Source of the DNA: an uncultured Lentisphaeria bacterium
GTDB lineage: Bacteria > Verrucomicrobiota > Lentisphaeria > Victivallales > UBA1829
NCBI GenBank assembly: GCA_905211485.1
Contig: CAJMAW010000142.1
Span: 1 to 7,096, forward strand
Length of the DNA stretch: 7,096 nt
Reading direction: 5' to 3'
Each line of letters opens with the position of its first letter. Position 1 is the stretch's first letter. Positions 7,066 to 7,096 of the stretch are shown piece after piece. Under the pieces are notes generated by a model, which worked only from the letters and a program-made list of their open reading frames with translations, was not told the DNA's origin and did not search any database. Position numbers and translations under genes: made by a program.

Positions 7066-7088
7066 GAAAAATGCGATCCGCATTTTTC
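7066..7088 (+). terminator. Terminator-like hairpin downstream of the pseudopilin-like gene
   Basis: GAAAAATGCG (7066-7075) and CGCATTTTTC (7079-7088) pair perfectly over ten bases with a three-base ATC loop. It lies 65 bases past the stop. The A and T runs sit inside the stem, giving a U-rich 3' side in both directions, so it may act bidirectionally. The stem is only moderately GC-rich and no long U-tract follows. Positions 7002-7065 show no gene. Confidence 0.55.
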
Positions 7089-7096
7089 TCGCGGTC

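Overview
This window most resembles an accessory carbohydrate-utilisation region from a Lentisphaerota-type bacterium (Victivallis or relatives; wider PVC group possible). The strongest pointer is the last gene. It joins a prepilin-type N-terminus ([20 protein letters not shown]) to a C-terminal H-x-DG signature and lies next to a GntR-type DNA-binding domain fused to a sugar-binding-protein-like domain. As I recall, such pairs are heavily amplified in Lentisphaerota. The taxon is inferred, not proven. No tRNA, rRNA, CRISPR array, transposase or phage gene was seen.

Left part (69-2574, minus strand): a three-gene operon read right to left. It encodes the N-terminal and C-terminal halves of a split transketolase, then an SDR-family oxidoreductase. 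The halves overlap by one base (TAATG), and the SDR starts at a TTG overlapping the upstream stop (TTGA), so the genes look translationally coupled. The SDR frame is broken by two compensating single-base shifts at or near homopolymers. A consensus promoter (TTGACA-17-TATAAT) lies upstream of the operon.

Middle (2575-3969): a compact divergent promoter region separates the operon from a plus-strand ROK-family repressor. Its winged helix and zinc motif are intact, but its sugar-kinase residues are degenerate. A perfect AT palindrome lies inside the operon promoter, and a longer inverted repeat embraces both -35 boxes. The simplest model is that the ROK protein controls itself and the transketolase/SDR operon in response to a sugar or sugar derivative of unknown identity.

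Right part (3970-7096): a convergent hairpin-rich intergenic stretch, then a minus-strand LOG-family nucleotide phosphoribohydrolase with its own extended -10 promoter. A repeat-bearing regulatory gap follows, then the GntR/LacI-like regulator. Thirty bases downstream comes the pseudopilin-like protein gene, probably co-transcribed and broken by one frameshift, followed by a hairpin.

All three apparent frameshifts can be placed in short homopolymers, and two can be repaired by adding one G to a run of four. They may therefore be sequencing or assembly errors rather than real pseudogenes. I found no clearly new multi-gene system. The most interesting points are the unassigned split-transketolase pathway with its ROK switch, and the regulator/pseudopilin pair.
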